Shown here: positions 9,203 through 19,799 of the stretch, in pieces
Numbering within the stretch: the stretch's first letter is position 1
Layout: each line of letters starts with the position of its first letter
Origin: JACRCT01 sp049841135
GTDB lineage: Bacteria; Myxococcota; Myxococcia; Myxococcales; UBA5297
Length of the DNA: 64,000 nucleotides
Reading direction: 5' to 3'
NCBI GenBank assembly: GCA_049841135.1
Contig: JASGHK010000008.1
Location: 434,001-498,000 of the forward strand
Program-made: the position numbers and the translations under genes
The notes under the pieces: model-generated
The model's input: the letters and a program-made list of their open reading frames with translations, nothing else
What the model was told of the DNA's origin: nothing
Databases searched by the model: none

Positions 9203-9995
9203 TCAGGCGAGGTCACGCCTGCGAAAGATGGCCGTGGCGATGACCAACAGGCAGGCGATGTAGCACAGGGCATAGCCGACCCCGAATGCCGTCTGCACGG
9301 TCAGGACCTCGTGGCCGTAGAGCAAGCGCGGGAGGGGGTCGAGCGTCGCAAAGTCTGGAAGCAGGTAGTAGAGACCGTTCCCCACCCACCGGGTCATCTC
9401 GCTCTCGCTCTTGGACAGGAAGTACTTCACCTCACCGGTGAAGTAGCCAGCCACCGAGAAGCCGAGCGAGGCGATGAACGAGACCGTCGACGAGGTGAAG
9501 GTCGAAAAGAGCACCGCGGCCGCTGCCACCACGGCCACGCGAACAAGGACCATCAACAGCGTCACCGCGTAGTTGCCCCACGAGAACAGGAAGCCCCCCT
9601 CCCAGCGGTAGAGCTGCACCACGGCCGTCGCGGCCACCATCATCAACAGCAGGTTGAGCCAGGCGGTCAACACGACGCCCAGGTACTTGCCGACCACGTA
9701 CTCCGCCCTGCCGGCCGGCTTGGCCAGGATGGGATAGGCCGTCCGCCGCTCGACCTCTCGCGCGACCGAGCCCACCCCCAACAGCACCGCCAGCATCATC
9801 CCCGCGAACGGAGATGGCGCTCAGCGAGAGGTCGGTGATGATCCGCACGCGGTAGCCGAGACTGAGGTTGGACAGCACGACGGAGAGCAGGATGAGGGCG
9901 ATGGCGAAGAGGACGAGCCCATAGAGGATGCGGTCGCGAATCGCCTCGGAGAGCGTCGCCCGCGCCAGTGCGAATATGAGACGAATGCGGCTCAT
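9203..9995 (-). CDS. pilI: ABC transporter permease, PilI-like (frameshifted here)
   Basis: An ABC-2 type permease of about 263 residues with roughly six membrane helices. The N-terminal part (MSRIRLIFALARATLSEAIR...ITDLSLSAIS) and the C-terminal part (GMMLAVLLGVGSVAREVERR, family motif ERRTAYPILAKP) lie in different frames. The break is near 9812, where the minus strand reads TCCGTTCGCG; one extra base or two missing bases would join them. With the ATPase at 12327 and the TPR protein just upstream it corresponds to the pilG-pilH-pilI accessory transporter that Myxococcus needs for pilus biogenesis. Confidence 0.8.
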
Positions 9996-10008
9996 GCGTT
10001 GCTTGCCT

Positions 10009-10869
10009 TCACCTTGAGTTCACCTTGATTTCGCTGGGCCGCTTCACCTTCCATCGCCGTTCGAGCTTGCGACAGGTGACCTCGCCCGTCGCCGGGTCGT
10101 ACTCGAACTCGGACGAATCGTGAAGGAGCAGCCCAAAGAGCCGGGAGTCCAACTCGGCGAAGCCCCATGGCAGCCCGCCGCGGATCCTTTGGAACTCCGC
10201 CACGGCCTTCTCAAGCAACTGCACGTCTCGCTCGTATCGGAACTGCACGACCTTGTGCTCGAGGTCCGCGCGCGTCTTCTCGTCTGGCGCCTGCTCGAGC
10301 ATCGCCTGCACGAATTGGATGGCGCTGTCGACGTTGCCGGCGGTGGCCAGCAGGCGTCCGACGAGGACAGGCAACCACTCCGGGCGGCCTGGGACCGCGA
10401 CCGCCAGCTTCAGGTACTTGGCTCCTCGCTCGTAGTCCTGAAGCTCGTACCAGTAGTTGAACGCCAGGTTGAACGGGATCTCCCAGCGAGGGACGTTGTT
10501 CTCGACCCCCTTGAGCAGGAGCTCGTTGGCTTCCTCGAACCTCTTCTTCGAGGAGATGACCATCGCCGGAGCGAGGTAGGCGTAGCCATACTCCGGGTCG
10601 AGGTCGGTAATCAGGTTGGCGAGGGGAAAGAGGTGCGGCTGAGGGCCCTGGACTCCGCCGATGTACTGAACGAGCTTGAGCCAGTAGAAGTCTGCGAGCG
10701 TCGTCGGCTGCCCGAGCGAGAAGTGTCTCAGAAACGTCCCGTTCGGCAGGTAGAGGACGGAGTCGCCACTGTCCGAGGGGCTGGCTGAGGCAGCGCTGGC
10801 GTGGAGGCGGTGAGTCGCAGCTCCAAGCCCGATGATCGCGATGAGGGAGAAGAGGTGGGCTCGCAACAT
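10009..10869 (-). CDS. pilG: TPR-like periplasmic/membrane protein, PilG-like
   Basis: A 286-residue protein with an N-terminal hydrophobic segment (LFSLIAIIGLGAATHRL) and helical repeats resembling TPRs (YGYAYLAPAMVISSKKRFEE, WYELQDYERGAKYLKLAVAV, VDSAIQFVQAMLEQAPDE). I started at the ATG at 10869; a GTG at 10887 is also possible. It sits 13 bases before the permease gene and downstream of the pilins. In Myxococcus an accessory protein of this kind, PilG, is encoded with the PilH ATPase and PilI. I assign it by context and general features, not by a diagnostic motif. Confidence 0.62.
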   Translation of the reverse strand: MLRAHLFSLIAIIGLGAATHRLHASAASASPSDSGDSVLYLPNGTFLRHFSLGQPTTLADFYWLKLVQYIGGVQGPQPHLFPLANLITDLDPEYGYAYLAPAMVISSKKRFEEANELLLKGVENNVPRWEIPFNLAFNYWYELQDYERGAKYLKLAVAVPGRPEWLPVLVGRLLATAGNVDSAIQFVQAMLEQAPDEKTRADLEHKVVQFRYERDVQLLEKAVAEFQRIRGGLPWGFAELDSRLFGLLLHDSSEFEYDPATGEVTCRKLERRWKVKRPSEIKVNSR

Positions 10870-10906
10870 CGCGACGCACACTAACACAGCCCTCGAGGGG
10901 CTGGGG

Positions 10907-11422
10907 CTAGTAGGTGTCCAGGCCGGTGACTTGAACGACCTGCTCGCGGTACTGGGGCAGGATGACGATTCCGAAGGGCGGGTCGGCGGCGTTGCCTTCA
11001 GTGTCTGGGTGGACGTTGCCCCACTGCTGGTAGGTCCCGTCCCCGTCGATGTCGCCGACCGCGCCCAACGAGAAGGCAGACTGGTAGGAAGGATCCACCA
11101 CCGCTTGGTACCGGAAGTAGACCTGGCCCTCGGGCCGATAGCCCATCGACTCGAACGCTCCCGATGGGTCCGACCACGCGACCTTGGCGTTGATGGGGTC
11201 AGAAGGGGGGGACTGGTCGCAGGAGAGGAACCGGTCTGCGCTCGAGAAGTAGCTGAACTCGGCGGTCTGGATCGACTTGAGGTTTGGTGCCGCCTCCGCC
11301 GAGCGCGACCGGTACTGGTACTTGAGGAACATCGGGATGGCGATAGCCGCTAGGATCCCGATGATCGCAACGACGATCATCAACTCGATGAGCGTGAAGC
11401 CATCTCGCTGACGGGTGGCCAT
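10907..11422 (-). CDS. Type IV pilin-like protein (second pilin)
   Basis: A 171-residue pseudopilin or minor pilin. A short basic leader MATRQRDG is followed by the prepilin peptidase site G/F with Glu5 (FTLIELMIVVAIIGILA) and the long N-terminal helix. The C-terminal part is globular with GDIDGDGTYQQW, which resembles the Ca-binding-like loop of the pilin upstream (GDVDGDQSYSCW). It lacks most cysteines of the upstream pilin. It is separated from that gene by 66 bases containing a strong hairpin, so its expression relative to pilA may be reduced. Confidence 0.88.
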   Translation of the reverse strand: MATRQRDGFTLIELMIVVAIIGILAAIAIPMFLKYQYRSRSAEAAPNLKSIQTAEFSYFSSADRFLSCDQSPPSDPINAKVAWSDPSGAFESMGYRPEGQVYFRYQAVVDPSYQSAFSLGAVGDIDGDGTYQQWGNVHPDTEGNAADPPFGIVILPQYREQVVQVTGLDTY

Positions 11423-11439
11423 AACCTTGCCGAGGAAGG

Positions 11440-11473
11440 AAAGGCACGGGCGCCGTGAAGCACCCGTGCCTTT
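11440..11473 (-). terminator. Hairpin between the two pilin genes (terminator or attenuator)
   Basis: AAAGGCACGGG at 11440-11450 and its exact complement at 11463-11473 form a perfect 11-bp stem around a 12-base loop. On the minus strand it follows the pilA stop codon by 15 bases and precedes the second pilin by 17. Read in that direction the stem ends in TTT followed by CCTTCC. It could end most pilA transcripts, or stabilise their 3' ends, while letting some polymerase through to the second pilin. Confidence 0.65.
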
Positions 11474-11488
11474 CGATTGATTTCGAAC

Positions 11489-12025
11489 TTAGTACACGTC
11501 GTCCTGACGAGAAGTGACGCCATCGTTCATGAGGAGCGTGTCCTTCTTGCTGAGCACGCTGCTCGCGGCGCAGCTGTCGCCAAGGCCGTTGATGCAGCTG
11601 CCGGCGTTGTTGGCCTTGCAGTACGCCCAGCAGGAGTAGCTCTGGTCGCCGTCGACGTCGCCCATGGCGTGCGCGGTGAACTGGTCGGAGTCGGCCGCCT
11701 CGACCTGGTACACGAAGAAGACCGAGCCCTCAGGACGCCAGGCCAGGGTGTCGAAGTAGTCGCAGGAGTTGACCGCGCACCAGGAGGACTTCTGGTTGGT
11801 GGGCGTGCCGCGGGGCTGAGCAGCGGCGACGACGAACGTGTCGCGCGAGCCCTGGTACGAGATCTCGGCGGTGCGGATGGCCGCGACGTTGACCGAGCCC
11901 TCGGAGCGCTTCGACCGCAGCTGGTACTTGATGAAGTTCGGGATGGCGATGGCAGCCAGGATTCCGATGATGGCCACGACGATCATCAGCTCGATGAGGG
12001 TAAAGCCGCGAATCAGCTTCTTCAT
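11489..12025 (-). CDS. pilA: Type IV pilin PilA (probable major pilin)
   Basis: A 178-residue prepilin. Leader MKKLIRG, then the cleavage site G/F and the conserved N-terminal helix FTLIELMIVVAIIGILA with Glu5. The body contains cysteines likely to pair (SSWCAVNSCDY and later CWAYC...CINGLGDSC). AGGAGG lies 8 bases before the ATG. It has a long leader with a -24/-12 sigma-54 promoter at 12134-12149, as expected for a PilR-regulated major pilin, and is divergent from pilH. I call this the major pilin because of its promoter and strong ribosome site. Confidence 0.9.
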   Translation of the reverse strand: MKKLIRGFTLIELMIVVAIIGILAAIAIPNFIKYQLRSKRSEGSVNVAAIRTAEISYQGSRDTFVVAAAQPRGTPTNQKSSWCAVNSCDYFDTLAWRPEGSVFFVYQVEAADSDQFTAHAMGDVDGDQSYSCWAYCKANNAGSCINGLGDSCAASSVLSKKDTLLMNDGVTSRQDDVY

Positions 12026-12133
12026 TTGTCTTCCTCCTGAAATCCCCGCTTGTTCGGCTTCTCCGAGGCGTCCCTGCTCCCTCCACCATTGAAGGGGGCT
12101 TGGATGACCAACCGCGGACCGGTCGGAAGCGTT

Positions 12134-12149
12134 AGCAACGCGCATGCCG
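12134..12149 (-). promoter_or_regulatory. Sigma-54 (-24/-12) promoter of pilA
   Basis: The minus strand reads CGGCATGCGCGTTGCT, which matches the sigma-54 consensus TGGCAYRN4TTGCW at every position but the first and has the invariant GG-N10-GC. Transcription would start near 12123, giving a leader of about 98 bases to pilA. The activator PilR is encoded in the same locus. A TTGCGG-N18-TATAAG sigma-70-like pair lies slightly further upstream and is the weaker candidate. Confidence 0.65.
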
Positions 12150-12225
12150 GGTGGCCCCTTATACGTGAGCGCGCTAGGTGCCCGCAAATTCTCGGGACCT
12201 ACCTCGAGCGCCAATGTGCCACCTG

Positions 12226-12240
12226 TGACAAAAAACGTCA
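12226..12240. promoter_or_regulatory. Inverted repeat, candidate PilR site
   Basis: TGAC-N7-GTCA with an A/T-rich centre (a run of six A on the plus strand) lies about 103-117 bases upstream of the predicted pilA start, the usual distance for a sigma-54 activator site. It also lies upstream of divergent pilH. The rest of the 12026-12326 intergenic region (301 bases) holds the pilA promoter and leader and no gene. Confidence 0.4.
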
Positions 12241-12326
12241 GCGAGGGTGCCCTCGACTGCCGGAACACGTCGCTTGCCCCGCTTCGAACACAGCCTAGAA
12301 TCCTTGGCCGCGTGGAGGTTCGTGAC

Positions 12327-13286
<960 letters not shown>

Positions 13287-13309
13287 AGCACCTCGCCCAG
13301 CCCACTCCC

Positions 13310-15174
13310 ATGGCGTACGTCGACCTCGTCTGGAGCCTCACCGTCCCCGCGCTCGCCCTCATCGGCTGGCCGGCGGTCGCGCTCTTCAGACGACGCTTCG
13401 CGCTCGATGGCCGCACGGCGGTCGCTGCGTCCTTCGCGGTCGCCCTCCTGTTTTGCCAGGCAGGAGCGATGCTGCTCGGGTTCCTCGGGCTGCTGCGCGC
13501 CTGGGCGGTGATCGCCTGGACCGCCACAGGATTCGTCCTGGCCAGCGGCATCGCTTGGCGTACTCGCAAGGCACCCGCGCTGCCAGCGCCACCGCTGCGC
13601 TTCGACCTTGCCGCCGGCGCGACCATGCTGCTCTTCGTCCCGTACCTGCTCGCCGCCACCGTCCCGCCCTGGTATCGCGACGAGCTCGTCTATCACCTCG
13701 CGCTTCCCAGGCTCTTTGCGATGGCGGGCGGCTTCGTCGTCACCGACGACAACATGTACGCCTCGATGCCCTTGGGCTGGGAGTCTCTCCTGGCCGCACT
13801 GCACGCGCTCGGCGCGGCGCCGGATCGCTTCCCTCCATTCAATCCCCGGGCCTTCGGCGCTTGGACCACCTTCGCCGCTTCGCTCTCCTGTGTGGGGCTC
13901 GCCAGGGCTACCGGCGTGGGCGAGCGTCTCGCTCGCTGGACCCCCGTCCTCTTCCTGCTCACGCCGACCGTCTTCGAGTTCGGATCCAGCGCCTACGTCG
14001 AGCCCTATCTCCTGCTCCTCACCACGCTGGCGCTCACGGCGGTGCTGCGCTCGGAGGAGGGCGACGCCTTCCTCCCCCTCGCCGGGGCCTTTGCGGGCGC
14101 CGCCTGTTCGGTGAAGTACCCTGCCCTGGCGTTGGCGCTGTTCTGCGCAATCGTCCTGCTCATGGCCAGGGCCCGCGTGTCCGGGCGGTTTTCCGGTTAT
14201 CGCGCGCTGGGGCTCTTCTGCCTGGCCGCCGCGCCCTTCGCCCTCCCCTTCCTCGTCCGCAACCTCGTCGAGCGCGGCAACCCGGTCTTCCCCTTCTTCT
14301 TCGACGCCTTCGGCGGCCGCGGCTGGGACGAGTGGCGGTCGTGGGGCTATTCGACGTTCCTGTCTCGCTTCGGGGCCGGCCACACCCTCGCCGACTGGCT
14401 CGCACTGCCTTGGCGCACCTTCACCTGGCGCGACCTGAGCTCGGGGTTCGAAGGTTCTCTCGGCCCCGTCCCGGGACTGGGCGCCCTGGCCTCGGGCTTC
14501 TGGGCCTTGAGGGCACGAGGCCCTGCTCGCGTCACTGCAGTCTTCGCGCTCGTATGGGCGGTCTTCTGGGCACTCTCGACGCAGCAGCTGCGGTTCTTCC
14601 TCGTAGCGGTCCCTGCTCTGCTCGCCCTCCTCCTCCTCACCCTCGAGAAGCTCCGGCGGCAGCCGCTGTTCCTGGCTCTCGTCATCGCCGGGGCGGCCGT
14701 CTGGACCCTGCCGCCGGCGGCGCAGGTCTGGAACCGGCAGCGCACGACCGAATGGCTGGCGGGCCGCATTGACCGCAAGGCCTTGCTCGACGAGCAAGTC
14801 TTCATGCACCGGATCGAGCCGGACCTGGAGGCGCTCGTGCCGCCGGAGGGCCGAATTTGGCTCGTCTGGATGAGCAACCACACCTACTACCTGCGCCGGG
14901 ACTCCAAGCAGGACTCGGTGTTCGAGGCCTACCGTCTCGAGGCATTGCTCGACGAGGCCGGCGACGACGCCACGCTCTTGCGCTCCTTGCGCTCCGAGCG
15001 CATCTCGCACCTGCTCGTCGACGGCGGTCTGTTCCTCAACGGCGACAACGCGGACCTATGGCCGGGGCGGACGGCGAAGCTGCGGACGCGGTTCGACGCG
15101 CTCGTCGCCTCGGGAGCACTTTCGCCGCTGCGCCGCTGGGGCCGCGCGACGCTCTACGAGGTCTCTCGCCGCGA

Positions 15175-15178
<4 letters not shown>
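13310..15178 (+). CDS. Polytopic GT-C / GT39-like glycosyltransferase
   Basis: A 622-residue membrane protein with about ten hydrophobic helices in the first 420 residues. The early extracytoplasmic motif YRDELVYHLALPRLF (Asp-Glu pair) resembles the catalytic DE of PMT/ArnT-type, lipid-phosphate-sugar-dependent transferases. The C-terminal 150 residues form a soluble domain (ISHLLVDGGLFLNGDNADLW). It starts 23 bases after pilH, so it may be co-transcribed. It could glycosylate a pilin or a surface polymer, but nothing in the sequence fixes the substrate. Its stop codon overlaps that of the convergent carboxylase gene. Confidence 0.72.
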
Positions 15179-16772
<1,594 letters not shown>

Positions 16773-16847
16773 TCACCGTTCCCCGTCGGTCCCAGCCCGT
16801 CCAGAGCGCCCTTTCCAGGCCCCTGCGCCTGGCGCTATCGTGGGCCC

Positions 16848-17699
16848 GTGGAGCGCGACGAACTCCTCGCCTTGAGCCTCGCAGAGCTGCGCGAGCGCTT
16901 CCTCGACCAAGATAGGGCCGTGCCCGAGCCGCTGCTCGAGGCGCTGCGGGCCGACTCGCGCCGTGGCGCCCAGGATCTCGCCCGGCGCATCGAGGCCAAG
17001 CGCCAGAAGAACCGAGCCGAAGGACAGCGCCTTCGCCACCTGCTCAAGTTCGAGACGGACCTCTGGGACAAGGGGGTCCGGCTGGTCGCCGGAGTGGACG
17101 AAGCGGGGGCAGGTCCTCTCGCCGGCCCGGTCGTCGCCGGAGCGTGCATCCTTCCCCAGGACTTCCGCCCCGTCGGTATCGACGACTCCAAGAAGCTCGA
17201 CGGAAAAGCCCGCGACGAACTCGAGGCCCAGATCAAGCAAGGCGCGATCGCCTGGGCGGTCGCCCAATCGGAGGTCGAGGAGATAGACCAGCTGAACATC
17301 TACCGAGCCTCCTTGCTCGCCATGCGCCGGGCGGTCGAAGCCTTGTCGCAAAAGCCGGATTACCTGCTGGTGGACGCGCGGACGGTCCCCGAGACCTCCA
17401 TTCCCCAGCGGGGGATCGTCCACGGCGACGCGCTCTCGATGAGCATCGCGGCCGCGAGCATCCTGGCGAAGACCGCTCGCGACCGCCTGATGGAGGCGAT
17501 GGGGCGCACGTACCCGGGCTACGGCTTCGAGCTCCACAAGGGCTATGGCACTCCCGAGCACTCGGAGGCGCTCAAGCGCCTGGGCGCCTGCCCCATCCAC
17601 CGGCGCAGCTTCGCCCCGGTTCGAGAAGTGCTGGGCATCGGCCCTGCCCAGGGAGAGCTGTTCGGCGCCTCACCCGCCAAGGCGAGAAGGAGCCCTTGA
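16848..17699 (+). CDS. rnhB: Ribonuclease HII
   Basis: A 283-residue enzyme that cleaves the RNA strand of RNA-DNA hybrids and excises ribonucleotides. The catalytic motif GVDEAGAGPLAGPVVAGA (Asp-Glu), the DDSKKLD segment, DYLLVDARTVP and the HKGYGTPEH motif are all present. An N-terminal helical extension of about 70 residues, longer than in most RNases HII, precedes the core. The GTG at 16848 is in frame and follows the divergent carboxylase start by 75 bases. Its TGA overlaps the TTG of the next gene. Confidence 0.93.
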   Translation: MERDELLALSLAELRERFLDQDRAVPEPLLEALRADSRRGAQDLARRIEAKRQKNRAEGQRLRHLLKFETDLWDKGVRLVAGVDEAGAGPLAGPVVAGACILPQDFRPVGIDDSKKLDGKARDELEAQIKQGAIAWAVAQSEVEEIDQLNIYRASLLAMRRAVEALSQKPDYLLVDARTVPETSIPQRGIVHGDALSMSIAAASILAKTARDRLMEAMGRTYPGYGFELHKGYGTPEHSEALKRLGACPIHRRSFAPVREVLGIGPAQGELFGASPAKARRSP

Positions 17700-18335
17700 G
17701 CGCGGACCGCGAGATCGGCGAGGTGCTCTCCGAGTTGGGATTCGCCGACCCCGCCGCCATGAAGGCAGCCCGCTTGGCGCTCGAAGCGGACGGGCTCGCC
17801 CATCCAGGCAAGTCCCGCATCAGCGAAGGGAAGCTTGCGAGGGTCCGCGCGCTCCTCGACACTCGGTTTGGCCGGGTGTGCAGCGACCCGACCTGCCGGT
17901 CGGCGCTCGCCCGACAGAAGCCCTCGGCCACCCTCCTCCCGGTCCCCAAGACCGCCTGCGAGTTCTGCGGCGGCTCCGACAATCGCAAGGAAATGCGCAG
18001 GCTTGCGGCCCTCTGCCGCGCCCGCGGCATTCAGCGGATCGTCGTGGTCGGCGGCTCGCCCTCGGTTCGGGAGAGGCTGCGTCGCCCTCAAGCCCGCGGA
18101 GTGGGAGCTGCGTCTCGTCGAAGGGACGGAGCGACGGACCCTGGACAAGGCGCGTGCGGATTTGGAGTGGGCGCAGATGGTCTTCGTCTGGGGCTCGAGC
18201 GAGCTGGACCACAAAGTCTCCAGACTCTACACAGACACCTCGAGCCCTTTCCGTCGTAAATTGGTGCTGGTGGCACGTCGCGGTATCGCCGCCCTGCTCA
18301 ACGCTGGATCGGAACACGTCGAGAGGACGCCATGA
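17696..18335 (+). CDS. Zinc-ribbon plus Rossmann-like conserved protein (frameshifted here)
   Basis: Function not recognised. The repaired product is about 212 residues. The N-terminal third has helical segments, followed by two cysteine pairs (CSDPTC, CEFCGG) that could bind zinc. Then comes a Rossmann-like strand-loop (RIVVVGGSPSVRERL) and a C-terminal part ALKPAEWELRLVEGTERRTL...VFVWGSSELDHKVSRLY resembling DUF2325-type proteins. The frame breaks near 18083 (CTGCGTCGCCCTC), where one extra base would join the halves. The TTG at 17696 overlaps the rnhB stop, and the stop overlaps the PilZ start, so the three genes are translationally coupled. Confidence 0.6.
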
Positions 18336-18700
18336 ACGAACCGAACGGCTACCCCAACAAGCGCCGCTTCCCGCGGCTGGCTGTCGCCGTCAAGGTGGAA
18401 GGCTTCTGGTGGGACCTGGAAGGCGGGCGGCGCAAGCTCAACGCTTTGATGACCATGGTCTCCGAGGGCGGCGTGCAGCTGCGCTCGAGCGAGCCCATCC
18501 CCGCAAACGCGCGCGTCGAGTTCGCGGTCAAGCTCGGCACCTTGCGCAAGTTCGATGTGAAGGGGCTCGTTCGCTGGTGGCGCCGCAACGGCGAGATCCG
18601 CGACCTGGGCGTCGAGTTCGAGGAGCCGGTGCGCCGCCTCGGAGCCTTCGTCGAGAAGGAGCTGGTCCCCGGCGCCATCAAGAGCGAATCGGCCGCCTAG
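18332..18700 (+). CDS. PilZ domain protein
   Basis: A 122-residue single PilZ domain. It carries NKRRFPRLAV (the RxxxR c-di-GMP site, here RRFPR), a central SEGGVQLRSSEPIPANARVEF matching the D/SxSxxG strand with Glu-Gly-Gly, and DLGVEFEEP. The second PilZ motif is partly degenerate (S-E-G-G in place of D-x-S-x-x-G), so c-di-GMP binding is uncertain. Coupled by ATGA overlap to the upstream gene. Confidence 0.82.
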   Translation: MNEPNGYPNKRRFPRLAVAVKVEGFWWDLEGGRRKLNALMTMVSEGGVQLRSSEPIPANARVEFAVKLGTLRKFDVKGLVRWWRRNGEIRDLGVEFEEPVRRLGAFVEKELVPGAIKSESAA

Positions 18701-18710
18701 CAGCGGCAGC

Positions 18711-19025
18711 TCACGGCGCCCGCCCCAAGCACCCCTGGACGACCACCGCGCCCGCGGTCGCGGAGCAGCGCACCGTCCGGCCCACGCACGCGCCCGCCTG
18801 ACGCAGCGCGCTCCCTTCGTCGGCGACCTCGGAGGCGACCCGCACCGTCCTCAGGTCCTGCGCGGCCAACCTCTGCCCAGGCACGACGTCCCGAGCGAAG
18901 GCGACCACCTCCACCCGGCCGGCGAGCGCCTGACGCCATTCCAGAAAGACCGGGACCGCGCGGCCCGATACCCAGGCCGCCCCGGCGATGGTGCCGTACA
19001 GGACCGATTTGGCGAGTAGGCCCAT
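18711..19025 (-). CDS. SAF-domain-like membrane protein (second of a pair)
   Basis: A 104-residue protein with an N-terminal membrane helix (SVLYGTIAGAAWVSGRAVPVF) and a small beta-clip module: FARDVVPGQRLAAQDLRTVRV, the pattern seen in SAF domains of CpaB/FlgA-type assembly proteins. Two cysteines near the end (CVGRTVRC) plus CLGRAP. It begins two bases after its paralogue-like neighbour. Export to the periplasm is likely; the role is unknown. Confidence 0.5.
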   Translation of the reverse strand: MGLLAKSVLYGTIAGAAWVSGRAVPVFLEWRQALAGRVEVVAFARDVVPGQRLAAQDLRTVRVASEVADEGSALRQAGACVGRTVRCSATAGAVVVQGCLGRAP

Positions 19026-19027
19026 GG

Positions 19028-19390
19028 CTAGTCCCGGCTCCAGTCGTCGGGTCGCTCGCTTTGCAAGCACTCGACGGCGCCCTCGACCAGCATCGGCTGC
19101 ACCAGGTCCCCTCGGACCACGTCGGCCAGGACCCGGCGCTCGGCGACGCACTCCGCGCGCCAGGTGGGGATGGTCGCCGGGCTCTCCACGGGGAGCCACT
19201 CCGAGGTGAGGCTCTCGGGATCGATGCGCCCTCCCCTGGCGATATCGCGGTCGAAGCGGAGCCGCTGCTCCCGGTGGGCCGTCCTCCGGAGGAAGCTCTT
19301 CAGGCCCTTCACCGTCAACGCCGCGGAGCCGCCCGCGGAGACCACGAAGAGGACGATGGCCACGAGGATGCGCAGAGCCTTGCGGAACAT
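19028..19390 (-). CDS. SAF-domain-like membrane protein (first of a pair)
   Basis: A 120-residue protein with an N-terminal helix (ILVAIVLFVVSAGGSAALTV), a basic loop and a SAF/beta-clip-like segment: FDRDIARGGRIDPESLTSEW followed by LPVESPATIPTW. Two cysteines (AECVAER, VECLQS). Its layout parallels the next gene, so the pair probably arose by duplication or forms a heterodimer. It lies at the end of the sigma factor gene run on the minus strand. Confidence 0.5.
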   Translation of the reverse strand: MFRKALRILVAIVLFVVSAGGSAALTVKGLKSFLRRTAHREQRLRFDRDIARGGRIDPESLTSEWLPVESPATIPTWRAECVAERRVLADVVRGDLVQPMLVEGAVECLQSERPDDWSRD

Positions 19391-19436
19391 GGCGGCTGGC
19401 GTCCCAAGAGAGGTCGAAGCGGCGGGTGAGACGGGA

Positions 19437-19736
19437 TCAGCTGGCGTTGCGGCCGAGGGCGGGGATTTGGAGGATGCGCTCGCGGATCTCGTCGAGCAGG
19501 ACCAGCGCATCCTCGATCTGCGGCATCGCGCCGTCCCGGAGCAGGGCGTCGACCTTTTCCAGCAGCTGCCGGATGCCTTCCAGCTCCTTGCGCTGGAGGG
19601 CCTCGGAGTACTTGTCCACGAGGTGCCGCGTCATGATGAACGCAGCCTGAGCGTTTCCCCGCTGGTGCTCCAGTTTCGAGACCTCACTCTTGCTGGAGCT
19701 GCCGTTCGACAGTGCCATGAGCCCGATTTTTACCAC
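19437..19736 (-). CDS. Small helical conserved hypothetical protein
   Basis: A 99-residue, charged, alpha-helical protein (LEHQRGNAQAAFIMTRHLVD, QRKELEGIRQLLEKVDALL, EDALVLLDEIRERILQI) with no membrane segment or recognised motif. The start could be GTG 19736 or ATG 19718 (MALSNGSSS). An AAGGAGGG site lies upstream but is followed first by a six-codon ATG frame that ends in TAA just before GTG 19736. I cannot tell whether that is a leader or another frame error. Confidence 0.5.
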   Translation of the reverse strand: MVKIGLMALSNGSSSKSEVSKLEHQRGNAQAAFIMTRHLVDKYSEALQRKELEGIRQLLEKVDALLRDGAMPQIEDALVLLDEIRERILQIPALGRNAS

Positions 19737-19799
19737 GAAGCGCGCACCATTGCCCGCCCTCCTTTAGGTGGCAGTGCGTGGGGTGGTCCGTTCTGGCGG

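Noticed and set aside
12202..12222. TGGCAC-like box (minus strand TGGCACATTGGCGCT) as the pilA sigma-54 promoter
   Set aside because: The spacing is GG-N9-GC and the -12 part does not read TTGC. The element at 12134-12149 fits both boxes and spacing.
19737..19758. Six-codon ATG frame with a strong ribosome site before the 19437-19736 gene as a regulatory leader peptide
   Set aside because: Too short and without repeated codons or attenuator structure. A local base error shifting the real start is at least as likely.
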